Both the position numbers and the translations under genes were made by a program. From a bacterium (GTDB lineage: Bacteria > UBA9089 > CG2-30-40-21), in assembly GCA_030018795.1 (NCBI GenBank), contig JASEHA010000044.1, positions 1 to 11,586 on the forward strand: 11,586 nucleotides of DNA, written 5' to 3'. The notes beneath the pieces are model-generated. The model saw only the letters and a list, made by a program, of their open reading frames with translations, searched no databases and was not told the origin of the DNA. Each line of letters starts with the position of its first letter. The stretch's first letter is position 1. Positions 1 to 6,732 of the stretch are shown in pieces.

Positions 1-63
1 CCGTGGCATCCGTGTTCTATTATTATTTGAATAAAAATTACAGGAAGAAAGAGGAGGAAAAAG

Positions 64-255
64 ATGCCTAATCCAAAAAGGAAGCATTCAAGAGCAAGAA
101 GGGATAAGAGAAGAGCGAACTGGAAAGTATCACCATTTGATATTTCCAGTTGTCCAGAATGTAATCAGCCCAAGTTGCCTCATCGGGTATGTCCGGCATG
201 TGGTTCTTATAAGGGGCGAATAGTGGTGAAGATAGAAGAGAAGACAGAGGCGTAG
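64..255 (+). CDS. rpmF: 50S ribosomal protein L32 (zinc-binding form)
   Basis: This is a small basic protein of the large ribosomal subunit, 63 residues, the usual length for L32. The N-terminus (MPNPKRKHSRARRDKRR) is the typical lysine/arginine-rich L32 start. Two CxxC pairs, C30/C33 and C43/C46, form the zinc ribbon, so this is the zinc-binding (C+) paralogue rather than the cysteine-free type. A strong ribosome binding site, GAGGAGG at 51-57, lies 6 nt before the ATG and fixes the start. It stands directly upstream of plsX, a pairing seen in many bacteria where rpmF heads the plsX-fab cluster. No clear promoter is visible in the 63 bases before it, so transcription may begin further upstream. 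The identification is secure. Confidence 0.97.
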   Translation: MPNPKRKHSRARRDKRRANWKVSPFDISSCPECNQPKLPHRVCPACGSYKGRIVVKIEEKTEA

Positions 256-349
256 ATGTGTGTTTGGTAACACAGGCATCCTGCTTGTTGTTTAAACGTT
301 TAGGACTACAGGATGTAATTATGCGTTATTAATTCGATGAGGAGATAAT
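256..349 (+). other. rpmF-plsX intergenic stretch with a short inverted repeat
   Basis: This 94-base gap contains a 7-bp inverted repeat, CATCCTG (277-283) and CAGGATG (309-315), around a loop with the overlapping palindromes GTTTAAAC and AAACGTTT (290-301). The stem is short and no T-run follows, so it is not called a terminator. The word CATCCTGCTTG at 277-287 recurs at 8554-8564 in the fabF-rnc gap. The plsX ribosome binding site, GAGGAG, is at 339-344. Confidence 0.4.
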
Positions 350-1360
350 ATGCAGATAGCTGTTGATGCCATGGGGGGTGACCATGCCCCTGAGGCAATA
401 GTAGCCGGTGTAATTGAGGCTGTTAAGGAATTAAAGGATGTAGGAATAATTTTAGTAGGTAAAAAAGAGATTATTCTGGAAGAGATTAAAAAATATAAGG
501 GACAGCATGCCTCTATTACCTTAGAAAATGCATCAGAGGTTATTGAAATGGATGAATCCCCTGCTCTGGCATTAAAGGCAAAAAAGGATTCTTCTATTCT
601 TGTCTGCTCTAAACTGGTTAAAGAGAAAAGGGCACAGGCAGTTGTCTCGGCAGGCAATACCGGTGCGGTTATGGGATCAATGCTGATGAGCACTGGAAGA
701 TTGAAAGGCATCCTGCGTCCGGCTATTGCTACTATTATACCAAACTTCAGCGGTGGGGTAACGCTCCTTTTAGACGTTGGGGCAAATGTTGATTGTAAGC
801 CTGCATCCTTGTTCCAGTTTGCATTAATGGGACATGTTTATGCCAGTTATATCTTTGGGGTTAACAACCCTCGAATTGGGATATTAAGTATTGGTGAAGA
901 GGAATCTAAGGGTAATGAACTTACGGCCAGTGTCTTCCCGCTCTTAAAGATGAGCTCACTTAATTTTTGCGGTAATGCTGAGGGACGGGATATTGTTAAT
1001 GGGAAGTTTGATGTTGTGGTTTGTGATGGGTTTGTGGGTAATGTTGTCTTGAAGTTTGGGGAAAGCCTTGCAGAAGGGATATTGAGCTTTTTGAAGAAAG
1101 AGTTGACATCCACATTTATCCTTCGGCTGGGTGCATTCCTTTCTATGCCTGCTTTCAAGAAATTCAAGAAGCTGATAGATTATTCAGAGTATGGCGGTGC
1201 CCCTTTACTTGGGGTAAATGGTGTCTCTATCATCTGTCATGGTTCATCCTCGTCTAAAGCAATCAAAAATGGGATACGGGTTGCATCTGAGTTCATCAGG
1301 CATGATGTGAACAGGCATATTGAGGAAATGATGGGGAAAGAGACAGACATCTGCCAATAG
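350..1360 (+). CDS. plsX: Phosphate acyltransferase PlsX
   Basis: PlsX converts acyl-ACP and phosphate to acyl-phosphate, the donor that PlsY uses to acylate glycerol-3-phosphate in phospholipid synthesis. It is a peripheral membrane enzyme of the cytoplasm. The 336-residue length is normal. The N-terminus IAVDAMGGDHAP is the family hallmark. Further recognisable blocks are the VSAGNTGAVM stretch (about residues 100-110), LLLDVGANVDCKP (about 139-151), and the glycine-rich VVCDGFVGNVVLK region near residues 223-235. A GAGGAG site at 339-344, 5 nt from the ATG, supports the start. The position between rpmF and fabH is the usual one and ties membrane lipid synthesis to fatty-acid elongation. 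Confidence 0.97.
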   Translation: MQIAVDAMGGDHAPEAIVAGVIEAVKELKDVGIILVGKKEIILEEIKKYKGQHASITLENASEVIEMDESPALALKAKKDSSILVCSKLVKEKRAQAVVSAGNTGAVMGSMLMSTGRLKGILRPAIATIIPNFSGGVTLLLDVGANVDCKPASLFQFALMGHVYASYIFGVNNPRIGILSIGEEESKGNELTASVFPLLKMSSLNFCGNAEGRDIVNGKFDVVVCDGFVGNVVLKFGESLAEGILSFLKKELTSTFILRLGAFLSMPAFKKFKKLIDYSEYGGAPLLGVNGVSIICHGSSSSKAIKNGIRVASEFIRHDVNRHIEEMMGKETDICQ

Positions 1361-1398
1361 GGCAGGGGGATAGAGTCTGGAAGACAGAAAGGGTATAT

Positions 1399-1460
1399 TA
1401 GTGCACCAGAGCACCGTAAAGAATTCAACTAATGCTCTGATGACGGTGACTGGTGCTCTA
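1399..1460. repeat. Imperfect inverted repeat, plsX-fabH gap
   Basis: The arm 1399-1417 (TAGTGCACCAGAGCACCGT) faces 1443-1460 (ACGGTGACTGGTGCTCTA). They pair at 16 positions with two mismatches and one bulge, leaving a 25-base loop. The arms repeat a GCACC/GAGCACC word. It fills much of the 136-base gap. No T-run follows, so a simple terminator is unlikely. It belongs to the set of word-repeat hairpins found in most gaps of this window. Confidence 0.65.
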
Positions 1461-1487
1461 GTATGTCCTCTTCCAGCCTGAATAAAT

Positions 1488-1492
1488 GGAGG
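1488..1492 (+). promoter_or_regulatory. Ribosome binding site deciding the fabH TTG start
   Basis: GGAGG lies 4 nt before TTG (1497-1499). An ATG at 1485 is in the same frame but meets TGA within a few codons, so it cannot be the start. From the TTG the protein reads MKRIRSVGIVGTGSYVP, matching where FabH proteins normally begin. Confidence 0.75.
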
Positions 1493-1496
1493 AATT

Positions 1497-2453
1497 TTGA
1501 AAAGGATACGTTCTGTAGGAATAGTTGGCACAGGGAGTTATGTCCCACCAAATATATTGACAAATAGTGACTTAGAAAAAATGGTTGATACCTCGGACAC
1601 GTGGATTGTTGAAAGAACAGGCATTCGTGAGAGGCGAATATCTTCACCAGAAACCACAGCCTCATGCCTTGGGCTGCCTGCATCCCTTGCTGCCCTGCAA
1701 TCTGCCGGGGTTAGTCCAGAGGATGTAGATTTGATTATTGTGGCTACATCTACCCCTGATATGACCTTTCCATCTACAGCATGCTTTATTCAGGATAAAA
1801 TTGGTGCATCGCGGGCTGCATGTTTTGACATTTCTGCAGCTTGCACAGGTTTTTCATACGCCTTAGAGACAGGACAGCAGTTTATTGCTACCTCTACCTA
1901 TAAAACAGCATTAATTGTTGGGACAGAGGTAATCTCTAAGGTAATTGATTGGACAGACAGGAATACCTGTATCTTGTTTGGAGATGGGGCAGGGGCTGCT
2001 GTTTTGCAGCCTGTTGCAGATAATTATGGGATATTAGCCACAAGCCTGGGGGCAGATGGAAGGCTTGCCTCTATCCTTGACCTGCCTGTTGCCGGGTGTA
2101 TCCGTATGAGTGGTCGTGAGGTGTTCAAGGTTGCGGTCAATACTATGATTGAGGCTGTAGAAAAGGTGCTGGATAGAGCTAAAATATCACAAAAGGATGT
2201 CTCTCTACTCATACCTCATCAGGCTAATATCCGTATCATTGAGGCAATGGGGAAAAGGCTGAATATCTCGACGGATAGGGTATTTGTCAACCTTCAAAAA
2301 TATGGTAATGTCTCTGCCGGCTCAACTATTATTGCCCTGGATGAGGCTGTAAAACAGGGTAGGGTAGGGGATGGGGATATTATTGTGATTGTTGCCTTTG
2401 GTGGTGGTCTTACATGGGGGGCAACGGTAATGAGATGGGGCGGGAATTTATAA
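1497..2453 (+). CDS. fabH: 3-oxoacyl-ACP synthase III (FabH)
   Basis: FabH condenses an acyl-CoA primer, usually acetyl-CoA, with malonyl-ACP to start fatty-acid chains. The protein has 318 residues, close to the usual 310-330. It has the thiolase fold with the Cys-His-Asn triad of KAS III enzymes: C116 in DISAACTGFS, H241 in IPHQANIRI, and N271 in KYGNVSAGST. The C-terminal GGGLTWGA block is also typical. The start codon is TTG, chosen because GGAGG lies just upstream and the N-terminus aligns with the family. The gene lies between plsX and fabD as in E. coli and many others. Primer preference (straight or branched) cannot be read from the sequence. Confidence 0.97.
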   Translation: MKRIRSVGIVGTGSYVPPNILTNSDLEKMVDTSDTWIVERTGIRERRISSPETTASCLGLPASLAALQSAGVSPEDVDLIIVATSTPDMTFPSTACFIQDKIGASRAACFDISAACTGFSYALETGQQFIATSTYKTALIVGTEVISKVIDWTDRNTCILFGDGAGAAVLQPVADNYGILATSLGADGRLASILDLPVAGCIRMSGREVFKVAVNTMIEAVEKVLDRAKISQKDVSLLIPHQANIRIIEAMGKRLNISTDRVFVNLQKYGNVSAGSTIIALDEAVKQGRVGDGDIIVIVAFGGGLTWGATVMRWGGNL

Positions 2454-2549
2454 TCCGCAGATTTCGCAGATTACACAGATTATTAGAAGAAAATCGACAA
2501 AGTATAAGCATTTTATCTTTAATCTGTGAAATCTGTGTAATCTGTGGAT
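2453..2549. repeat. Long inverted repeat with ~9-nt tandem words, fabH-fabD gap
   Basis: Two 30-base arms, 2453-2482 and 2520-2549, are inverted copies matching at 26 of 30 positions, with a 37-base loop. Each arm is about three copies of a ~9-nt word (ATTTCGCAG / ATTACACAG). The left arm starts on the last base of the fabH stop codon. Transcribed, it would form a large hairpin between fabH and fabD. From memory, very similar CAGATTACACAG-type words are common in environmental genomes; I could not check this here. Confidence 0.85.
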
Positions 2550-2579
2550 ATTGGTTGTATCTGTAGTAAAGGTGATTAA

Positions 2580-3521
2580 ATGAAAGCAGCGTTTGTTTTT
2601 CCCGGGCAGGGGTCACAATTTGTTGGTATGGGAAGGGATTTTTTTGACAGCTTTGAGGCTGCCCGAGATGTTTTTCAGAGGGTAGATGCTGTTACTGGCG
2701 AGAATATCTCAGCCTTGTGTTTTAATGGCCCTATTGAGGAACTATCCAGCACAAGGTATTGCCAGCTGGCTATATTGGCAACAAGCCTTGCCTATTTAAG
2801 GGTTATAGAGTCTCAAGGGAATATCCTGCCATCTCTTGCAGCCGGTCATAGCCTGGGTGAGTATTCTGCTCTGGTATGTGCAGGTGCCATTGATATGGAT
2901 GATGCCTTTCGTGTGGTTCAAAGGCGTGCTATGTTTATGTATCAGGCATCCATTGAATACCCGGGCGGAATGGCTGCTGTTCTGGGGTTGGAGAAAGAGG
3001 CTGTAGACATGGTTTGTCAAAGGGTTATGGCTGAGATAGATGGTGGAATACTTGAGATAGCTAATCTGAATTGTCATGGACAGATAGTTATCACTGGAAC
3101 AAATAACAGCCTTGACAGTGGTATGGAGCTGTGTAAAGAGGCAGGGGCAAAGCGTGTGGTCAGGTTGGCAGTCAGCGGCGGTTTTCATTCAAGCCTGATG
3201 AACAAGGCATCAGAACAGTTGCAGCAGGTGTTGAATGATGTTCAGGTAAGGGATGCTTTCTATCCAGTAGTGGTTAATGTGGATGCCTCAGCCAGAAAAT
3301 CAGGGAACGAGTTAAAGGATTGTTTAGTGAAACAGGTGAACCATTCGGTATTATGGGATGCATCTATAAAATATATGATTGAACAGGGGATTGATACATT
3401 CATCGAGATAGGTCCGGGCAAGGTATTGAGTGGGTTAATCAAACGGATTGATCCTGGGGTCAGGGTGATGAGTGTGGATGATGTGATGAAGCTTGGCGGA
3501 AGTGACGAAAAACTATCGTAA
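2580..3521 (+). CDS. fabD: Malonyl-CoA:ACP transacylase (FabD)
   Basis: FabD moves the malonyl group from CoA to acyl carrier protein, supplying the extender unit for elongation. The length of 313 residues is normal. Visible hallmarks are FPGQGSQ at residues 7-13 (oxyanion-hole glutamine Q10), the nucleophile S91 in GHSLGE (89-94), an arginine pair at 115-116 where the carboxylate-binding arginine is expected, and the catalytic H203 in SGGFHS. An AAAGGTG site at 2568-2574 supports the ATG. The last 85 bases or so (3421-3505) recur in degraded form at 4111-4193, beyond the toxin-antitoxin module. The protein here may thus carry a C-terminus replaced during an insertion, although it reads as complete. 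Confidence 0.96.
   Translation: MKAAFVFPGQGSQFVGMGRDFFDSFEAARDVFQRVDAVTGENISALCFNGPIEELSSTRYCQLAILATSLAYLRVIESQGNILPSLAAGHSLGEYSALVCAGAIDMDDAFRVVQRRAMFMYQASIEYPGGMAAVLGLEKEAVDMVCQRVMAEIDGGILEIANLNCHGQIVITGTNNSLDSGMELCKEAGAKRVVRLAVSGGFHSSLMNKASEQLQQVLNDVQVRDAFYPVVVNVDASARKSGNELKDCLVKQVNHSVLWDASIKYMIEQGIDTFIEIGPGKVLSGLIKRIDPGVRVMSVDDVMKLGGSDEKLS
3421..3505 (+). repeat. Direct repeat copy 1 (inside the fabD 3' end)
   Basis: This is the intact copy of a segment repeated 690 bases downstream. Bases 3421-3490 match 4111-4180 at 63 of 70 positions. The match continues through a small gap to CGGAAGTGA (3497-3505 and 4185-4193). Here it is in the FabD reading frame (VLSGLIKRIDPGVRVMSVDD). Confidence 0.9.
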
Positions 3522-3547
3522 GCTGTCAGCATTACAGGAGAAAAACT

Positions 3548-3742
3548 ATGCAGATTGTTGAAGCAAGGATTTTAGATGCTACACATTTAGAGTTGAAGCA
3601 GCCAATTTTTGCTAAACGAGGAGAATATATCCAGGTTTCTATTCCAGATGAGCGAGAAGAAGATCGATTGTGGCAGGAAGCAACAAAAAAACACTTCATG
3701 GAAGCTTATGCTGACGAGGATGCAATCTATGACAAACTATAA
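3548..3742 (+). CDS. Probable antitoxin of a MazF/PemK-type module
   Basis: This 64-residue protein has a short beta-rich N-terminal half (MQIVEARILDATHLELKQPI, then GEYIQVSIPD) like the DNA-binding or dimerisation part of small antitoxins. Its acidic C-terminal half has alternating charged and aromatic residues (EEDRLWQEA, ending ADEDAIYDKL), as expected for a toxin-wrapping tail. It has an AGGAG site at 3536-3540. Its end overlaps the start of the MazF-like gene by 14 nt, the usual antitoxin-first arrangement with translational coupling. The role is inferred mainly from this position; I do not recognise the exact antitoxin family. If it behaves like other type II antitoxins, it blocks the toxin and represses its own promoter. 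Confidence 0.7.
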   Translation: MQIVEARILDATHLELKQPIFAKRGEYIQVSIPDEREEDRLWQEATKKHFMEAYADEDAIYDKL

Positions 3743-4055
3743 GTTTGGGGAAGTTATATTGGTAGATTTCCTACAATCAGGAAATGGTTACAGGAAAAAA
3801 CGCCCTGCTCTTATAATTTTGGATACAGGTGATGCAGATATTATTTTGGCTCCTATAACCACAAAAGAACGATCTGGACGAGGTGATTACAAGATAAGAG
3901 ATTGGTCAAGTGGTGGTTTATTACGAGAGTCTTGGGTGCGATTAGCAAAGGTTACTTGCTTAGATAAGAGCGATATTACAGGTTATTTAGGGCAACTTAC
4001 AAATTATGATAAAGCTATGCTTACTATTCTCTGGCAGAGACTCTATACATTTTAA
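3729..4055 (+). CDS. MazF/PemK-family endoribonuclease toxin
   Basis: This is a type II toxin predicted to cut mRNA, in most of the family at short sequence motifs, and to be neutralised by the protein encoded just upstream. From the ATG at 3729 it is 108 residues, the normal MazF/PemK size. The start MTNYKFGEVILVDF is the standard first beta strand. KKRPALIIL (23-31) holds the conserved arginine-proline, APITTK (41-46) matches the PxTS-like block, and ESWVRLAKVTCLD (67-79) is the conserved late strand. GAGGA at 3716-3720 gives an 8-nt spacing to this ATG. A longer in-frame start at 3609 would add 40 residues unlike the family and run through the antitoxin gene, so it was not used. Target sequence is unknown. 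Confidence 0.88.
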   Translation: MTNYKFGEVILVDFLQSGNGYRKKRPALIILDTGDADIILAPITTKERSGRGDYKIRDWSSGGLLRESWVRLAKVTCLDKSDITGYLGQLTNYDKAMLTILWQRLYTF

Positions 4056-4110
4056 CTGTCACATGTTTGATGGAGAAAAGAATGGTTTGGTTTGCACATA
4101 TTATAACACA

Positions 4111-4193
4111 ATGTGTTGAGTGGATTAATCAAATGGATTGATTCTGGGGTCAGGGTGATGAGTGTGGGTGATGTGATGGAGGCTCGGAAGTGA
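4111..4193 (+). pseudogene. Remnant second copy of the fabD 3' end
   Basis: These 83 bases are a degraded copy of 3421-3505. In the FabD frame it reads VLSGLIKWIDSGVRVMSVGD and then, after a 2-nt deletion, stops early at TGA 4191-4193. Against copy 1, five substitutions fall in the aligned coding part (4113-4180 excluding the edge); all are transitions and four change the residue (R to W, P to S, D to G, K to E), as in unselected sequence. No upstream part of fabD accompanies it: similarity stops near 4111. The fragment has no start signal and is not a gene. It marks a boundary between the toxin-antitoxin module and the restriction-modification genes. Confidence 0.9.
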
Positions 4194-4247
4194 AAAGTGA
4201 AAAACGATATCAGTAGATAGCAAGTTAGAGAAAAAGGATTAATTGAA

Positions 4248-5045
4248 ATGGCCAAAAAAGATGTAATTTTTGAAATATTTAAGATTTGTAACAAAAAAAA
4301 TGATTTTACATTTGATAATGATTTAGTAAAAGATATTTCAAAAAAATGTAATTTCGGAAATCCGTTTGATGTAACAAAAATTGATAATAAAAACAAATTA
4401 CCCGATATTTTACTGAAAAATGATTATGCGATAATACATTTAGGCAATGGAAAGCATAAGTTTATTAAAGGCATAGAAAAGGTATTCCATAATTTTGAGC
4501 CTGTTCAAAAAGAGATTGAATGGACATATAAAAAAAGTTTATTAAATGAATATAATACAAGCGAATCAAATATATTGTCAGTGGCAAACAATCAGAGAAT
4601 TTTGCACCATTTCTTATTTGGGAAAGATAGGGAATTTGATGACATAGAAATTTCACATCGTCCAAAAACCTATTTCCCCCACCGAACAAAAACAACTCTT
4701 GAATATCGTTTTGGTAACGACTTAAATTTGATTTTAAAAAACATTCAAATTGAAATAGATTTAACAATTGAATTTGAAGGCATTATCGGTGTGTTTGAAG
4801 CAAAAAATGGCACGCCTGATAGCTTTTCAATTTATCAAATTTATCATCCTTTCTTATATTATCATAATATTAAACAAAAACCTGACATGAATCGAAAAAT
4901 TAAAGAAATAATTTGCACTTATGTTGTGAAAAATATTGAAGAAGAAACAACAAAATTAAGATTATGGGCTTATACTTTTGACAATCCAAACGATATTACA
5001 TCTATTAAATTTATAAAATCAACATGCTATGTTTTAAAAAACTAA
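4248..5045 (+). CDS. Probable type II restriction endonuclease (PD-(D/E)XK-like)
   Basis: This 265-residue protein is directly followed, 12 nt on, by a DNA methyltransferase gene. The likely catalytic core is D171 in IEIDLTIEF followed by VFEAKNG with E184 and K186, a D-x12-E-x-K spacing that fits the PD-(D/E)XK nuclease fold, with SIYQIYHPF after it. The N-terminal half (about 1-85), with NPFDVTKID and LGNGKHKFI, is probably a DNA-recognition or structural part. Function as the cutting half of a restriction-modification pair is inferred from this motif and the neighbour; the recognition site is unknown. AAGGA at 4234-4238 precedes the ATG. Base use is strikingly AT-rich (17 G/C of 60 in 4741-4800) compared with the fab genes, which points to acquisition by transfer. 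Confidence 0.75.
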   Translation: MAKKDVIFEIFKICNKKNDFTFDNDLVKDISKKCNFGNPFDVTKIDNKNKLPDILLKNDYAIIHLGNGKHKFIKGIEKVFHNFEPVQKEIEWTYKKSLLNEYNTSESNILSVANNQRILHHFLFGKDREFDDIEISHRPKTYFPHRTKTTLEYRFGNDLNLILKNIQIEIDLTIEFEGIIGVFEAKNGTPDSFSIYQIYHPFLYYHNIKQKPDMNRKIKEIICTYVVKNIEEETTKLRLWAYTFDNPNDITSIKFIKSTCYVLKN

Positions 5046-5057
5046 AGAGGTGTTATC

Positions 5058-5906
5058 ATGCAAGAAATTTTTCAAGATAAAATCTTTAACGAAGATGTAA
5101 TAAGTGTCTTAAAACGAATGCCTGATAACTATGTAGATATGATTTACAGTGACCCAGATTATAATGTCGGCATAAAATATAATGATAATTCATATACAAA
5201 AAATTTTAAGGAATATATTGACTGGTATATTGAATTAGCCAGAGAATCGTTGAGAGTTTTGAAAGATGAAGGCAATTTATTTTTTATTAATTACCCCAAA
5301 CAAAACGCATATTTACAGGTTAATTTTTTGGAAAATGCTTGCCATGAAGTTTCTGAATATGTATGGGTATATAACACGAATGTCGGGCATTCCCCCAAAA
5401 AATTTACAAGGGCACATCGTAGTATTTTGCATTGCAGAAAAACAGAAAATAATAAGTGGTTTAAAAAAAATGTGGCAGAACCTTATAAAAACCCAACAGA
5501 TAAACGAATATTAGGAAATATTGCCAATGGTTCAACCGGCAGGATGCCTTATTCATGGTTATATTATAATTTAGTTAAAAATGTTTCGCGAGATAAAACT
5601 ATTCATTCTTGTCAGATACCATTAGGATTGGTAGAAAAGTTAATTTTAGCTTCAACAGAAGAAAACGATTTAGTTTTTATACATTTTGGTGGTTCTGGTA
5701 GTGAAATAATGCTGACAAAGCAGTTAAAGAGAAGATTTGTATCTGCTGAAATAGATAAAATATATTATGATATGATACTTGAACGATTAAAAAGTAATGG
5801 GGACATTCCAGATAAATATAAATTACAGATAGGGAAAAAACAATCTGATAAAATTATTCATAAACAGATGGATTTGTTTAATATATTCGGACATAGTACT
5901 TGTTAA
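5058..5906 (+). CDS. Site-specific DNA amino-methyltransferase (beta class)
   Basis: This is a 282-residue AdoMet-dependent enzyme predicted to methylate adenine N6 or cytosine N4 at the site cut by the upstream nuclease, protecting host DNA. Catalytic motif IV is near the N-terminus (SDPDYN, residues 31-36). The AdoMet-binding motif I is near the C-terminus (FGGSGSE, 210-216), followed by AEIDKIYYDMILERL. This order marks the beta class, as in M.MboII or CcrM. Motif IV is odd: the usual form is (D/N/S)PP(Y/F/W), but here an aspartate replaces the second proline. The rest of the protein looks intact, so this may be a subfamily trait. AGAGGTG at 5046-5052 is the ribosome binding site. The gene shares the AT-rich composition of its partner. 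Confidence 0.9.
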   Translation: MQEIFQDKIFNEDVISVLKRMPDNYVDMIYSDPDYNVGIKYNDNSYTKNFKEYIDWYIELARESLRVLKDEGNLFFINYPKQNAYLQVNFLENACHEVSEYVWVYNTNVGHSPKKFTRAHRSILHCRKTENNKWFKKNVAEPYKNPTDKRILGNIANGSTGRMPYSWLYYNLVKNVSRDKTIHSCQIPLGLVEKLILASTEENDLVFIHFGGSGSEIMLTKQLKRRFVSAEIDKIYYDMILERLKSNGDIPDKYKLQIGKKQSDKIIHKQMDLFNIFGHSTC

Positions 5907-5951
5907 ACACATTGCAATGGACATATAGAATAGAATCACGAGGAGGTAATT

Positions 5952-6710
5952 ATGTGTTGCACAAACAATGAATTAGAAGGCAGGGTTGCTCTGGTGACTG
6001 GAAGTGCTCGTGGGATTGGACGGGCTATTTGTGAGACACTTTGTGACAGGGGTACAGAGATTATTGTGGCTGATGTAAACCTTGAACAGGCACAGGAAAC
6101 AGCTGGTCAACTCAGGAGTATGTTTCATAAAGAGGCTCTATCAATCGAGGTTGATGTCTCAAAAATTGAATCTGTGCAGGCTATGGTAAAAAAGATACTT
6201 GACAAATTTGGAAAAATTGATATACTGGTAAATAATGCTGGCATAACCAGAGATGGACTGCTTATGCGCATGAAGGATGATGACTGGCAAAAGGTCATAG
6301 ATATTAACCTGACAGGCAGCTTTAACTGTACCAGAGAGGTGGTTAAGGTGATGTTAAAGCAACGCTCTGGCCGGATAGTTAATATTGCCTCTATCATTGG
6401 ACTTATTGGTAATGTCGGACAGGCAAATTATGCGGCTTCAAAGGCAGGGATAATTGGTCTGACAAAATCTGTGGCAAAGGAGATTGCTTCAAGAGGAATA
6501 ACCGTGAATGCAATTGCCCCTGGTTTCATCGAAACAGATATGACCAAGGTGCTTGCACCAGAGATACGGGAAAAGCTGTTAAACAATATCCCGCTTGGCA
6601 GGCTTGGCAGCCCTCAGGATGTGGCAAATGTTGTGGCATTTCTTGTTAGTGAAGCAGCATCTTATATTACCGGACAGGTAATAGTAGTGGATGGCGGAAT
6701 GGTGATGTAG
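5952..6710 (+). CDS. fabG: 3-oxoacyl-ACP reductase (FabG)
   Basis: FabG is the NADPH-dependent ketoreductase that reduces 3-oxoacyl-ACP in each elongation cycle. It is a 252-residue short-chain dehydrogenase with all hallmarks: the cofactor loop GSARGIG (17-23), NNAG (94-97), and the catalytic set N119, S147, Y160 and K164 (NYAASK). The C-terminal ASYITGQVIVVDGGM is typical. A perfect AGGAGGT at 5941-5947 sits 4 nt before the ATG. The N-terminus MCCTNNELEG is several residues longer than many FabG proteins and carries two adjacent cysteines, but no better start exists. It would normally follow fabD directly; here about 2.4 kb of accessory DNA intervenes. Confidence 0.97.
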   Translation: MCCTNNELEGRVALVTGSARGIGRAICETLCDRGTEIIVADVNLEQAQETAGQLRSMFHKEALSIEVDVSKIESVQAMVKKILDKFGKIDILVNNAGITRDGLLMRMKDDDWQKVIDINLTGSFNCTREVVKVMLKQRSGRIVNIASIIGLIGNVGQANYAASKAGIIGLTKSVAKEIASRGITVNAIAPGFIETDMTKVLAPEIREKLLNNIPLGRLGSPQDVANVVAFLVSEAASYITGQVIVVDGGMVM

Positions 6711-6732
6711 AAAGGTATTCAAGCAAATTAAT

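Noticed and set aside
3..71. Possible 3' end of an upstream gene in the third frame, overlapping the rpmF start
   Set aside because: The frame is open from the window edge to TAA at 69-71, but the 22 residues resemble nothing I recognise and a stretch this short can be open by chance.
3609..3728. Longer start for the MazF-like toxin (ATG at 3609)
   Set aside because: It would add 40 residues unlike any MazF/PemK N-terminus and lie entirely within the antitoxin gene in another frame. The ATG at 3729 has a GAGGA site at the right distance and gives the canonical start.
4081..4110. Promoter for the restriction-modification genes around TTGCAC and TATTATAAC
   Set aside because: The two boxes are almost adjacent, not about 17 bases apart, and no other good -35 lies at the right distance.
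4109..5914. 9-bp inverted repeat CAATGTGTT (4109-4117) / AACACATTG (5906-5914) as ends of an element carrying the restriction-modification genes
   Set aside because: The match does not extend beyond 9 bp, the left copy runs into the fabD remnant, and a 9-mer pair can arise by chance over this distance. There is no transposase.
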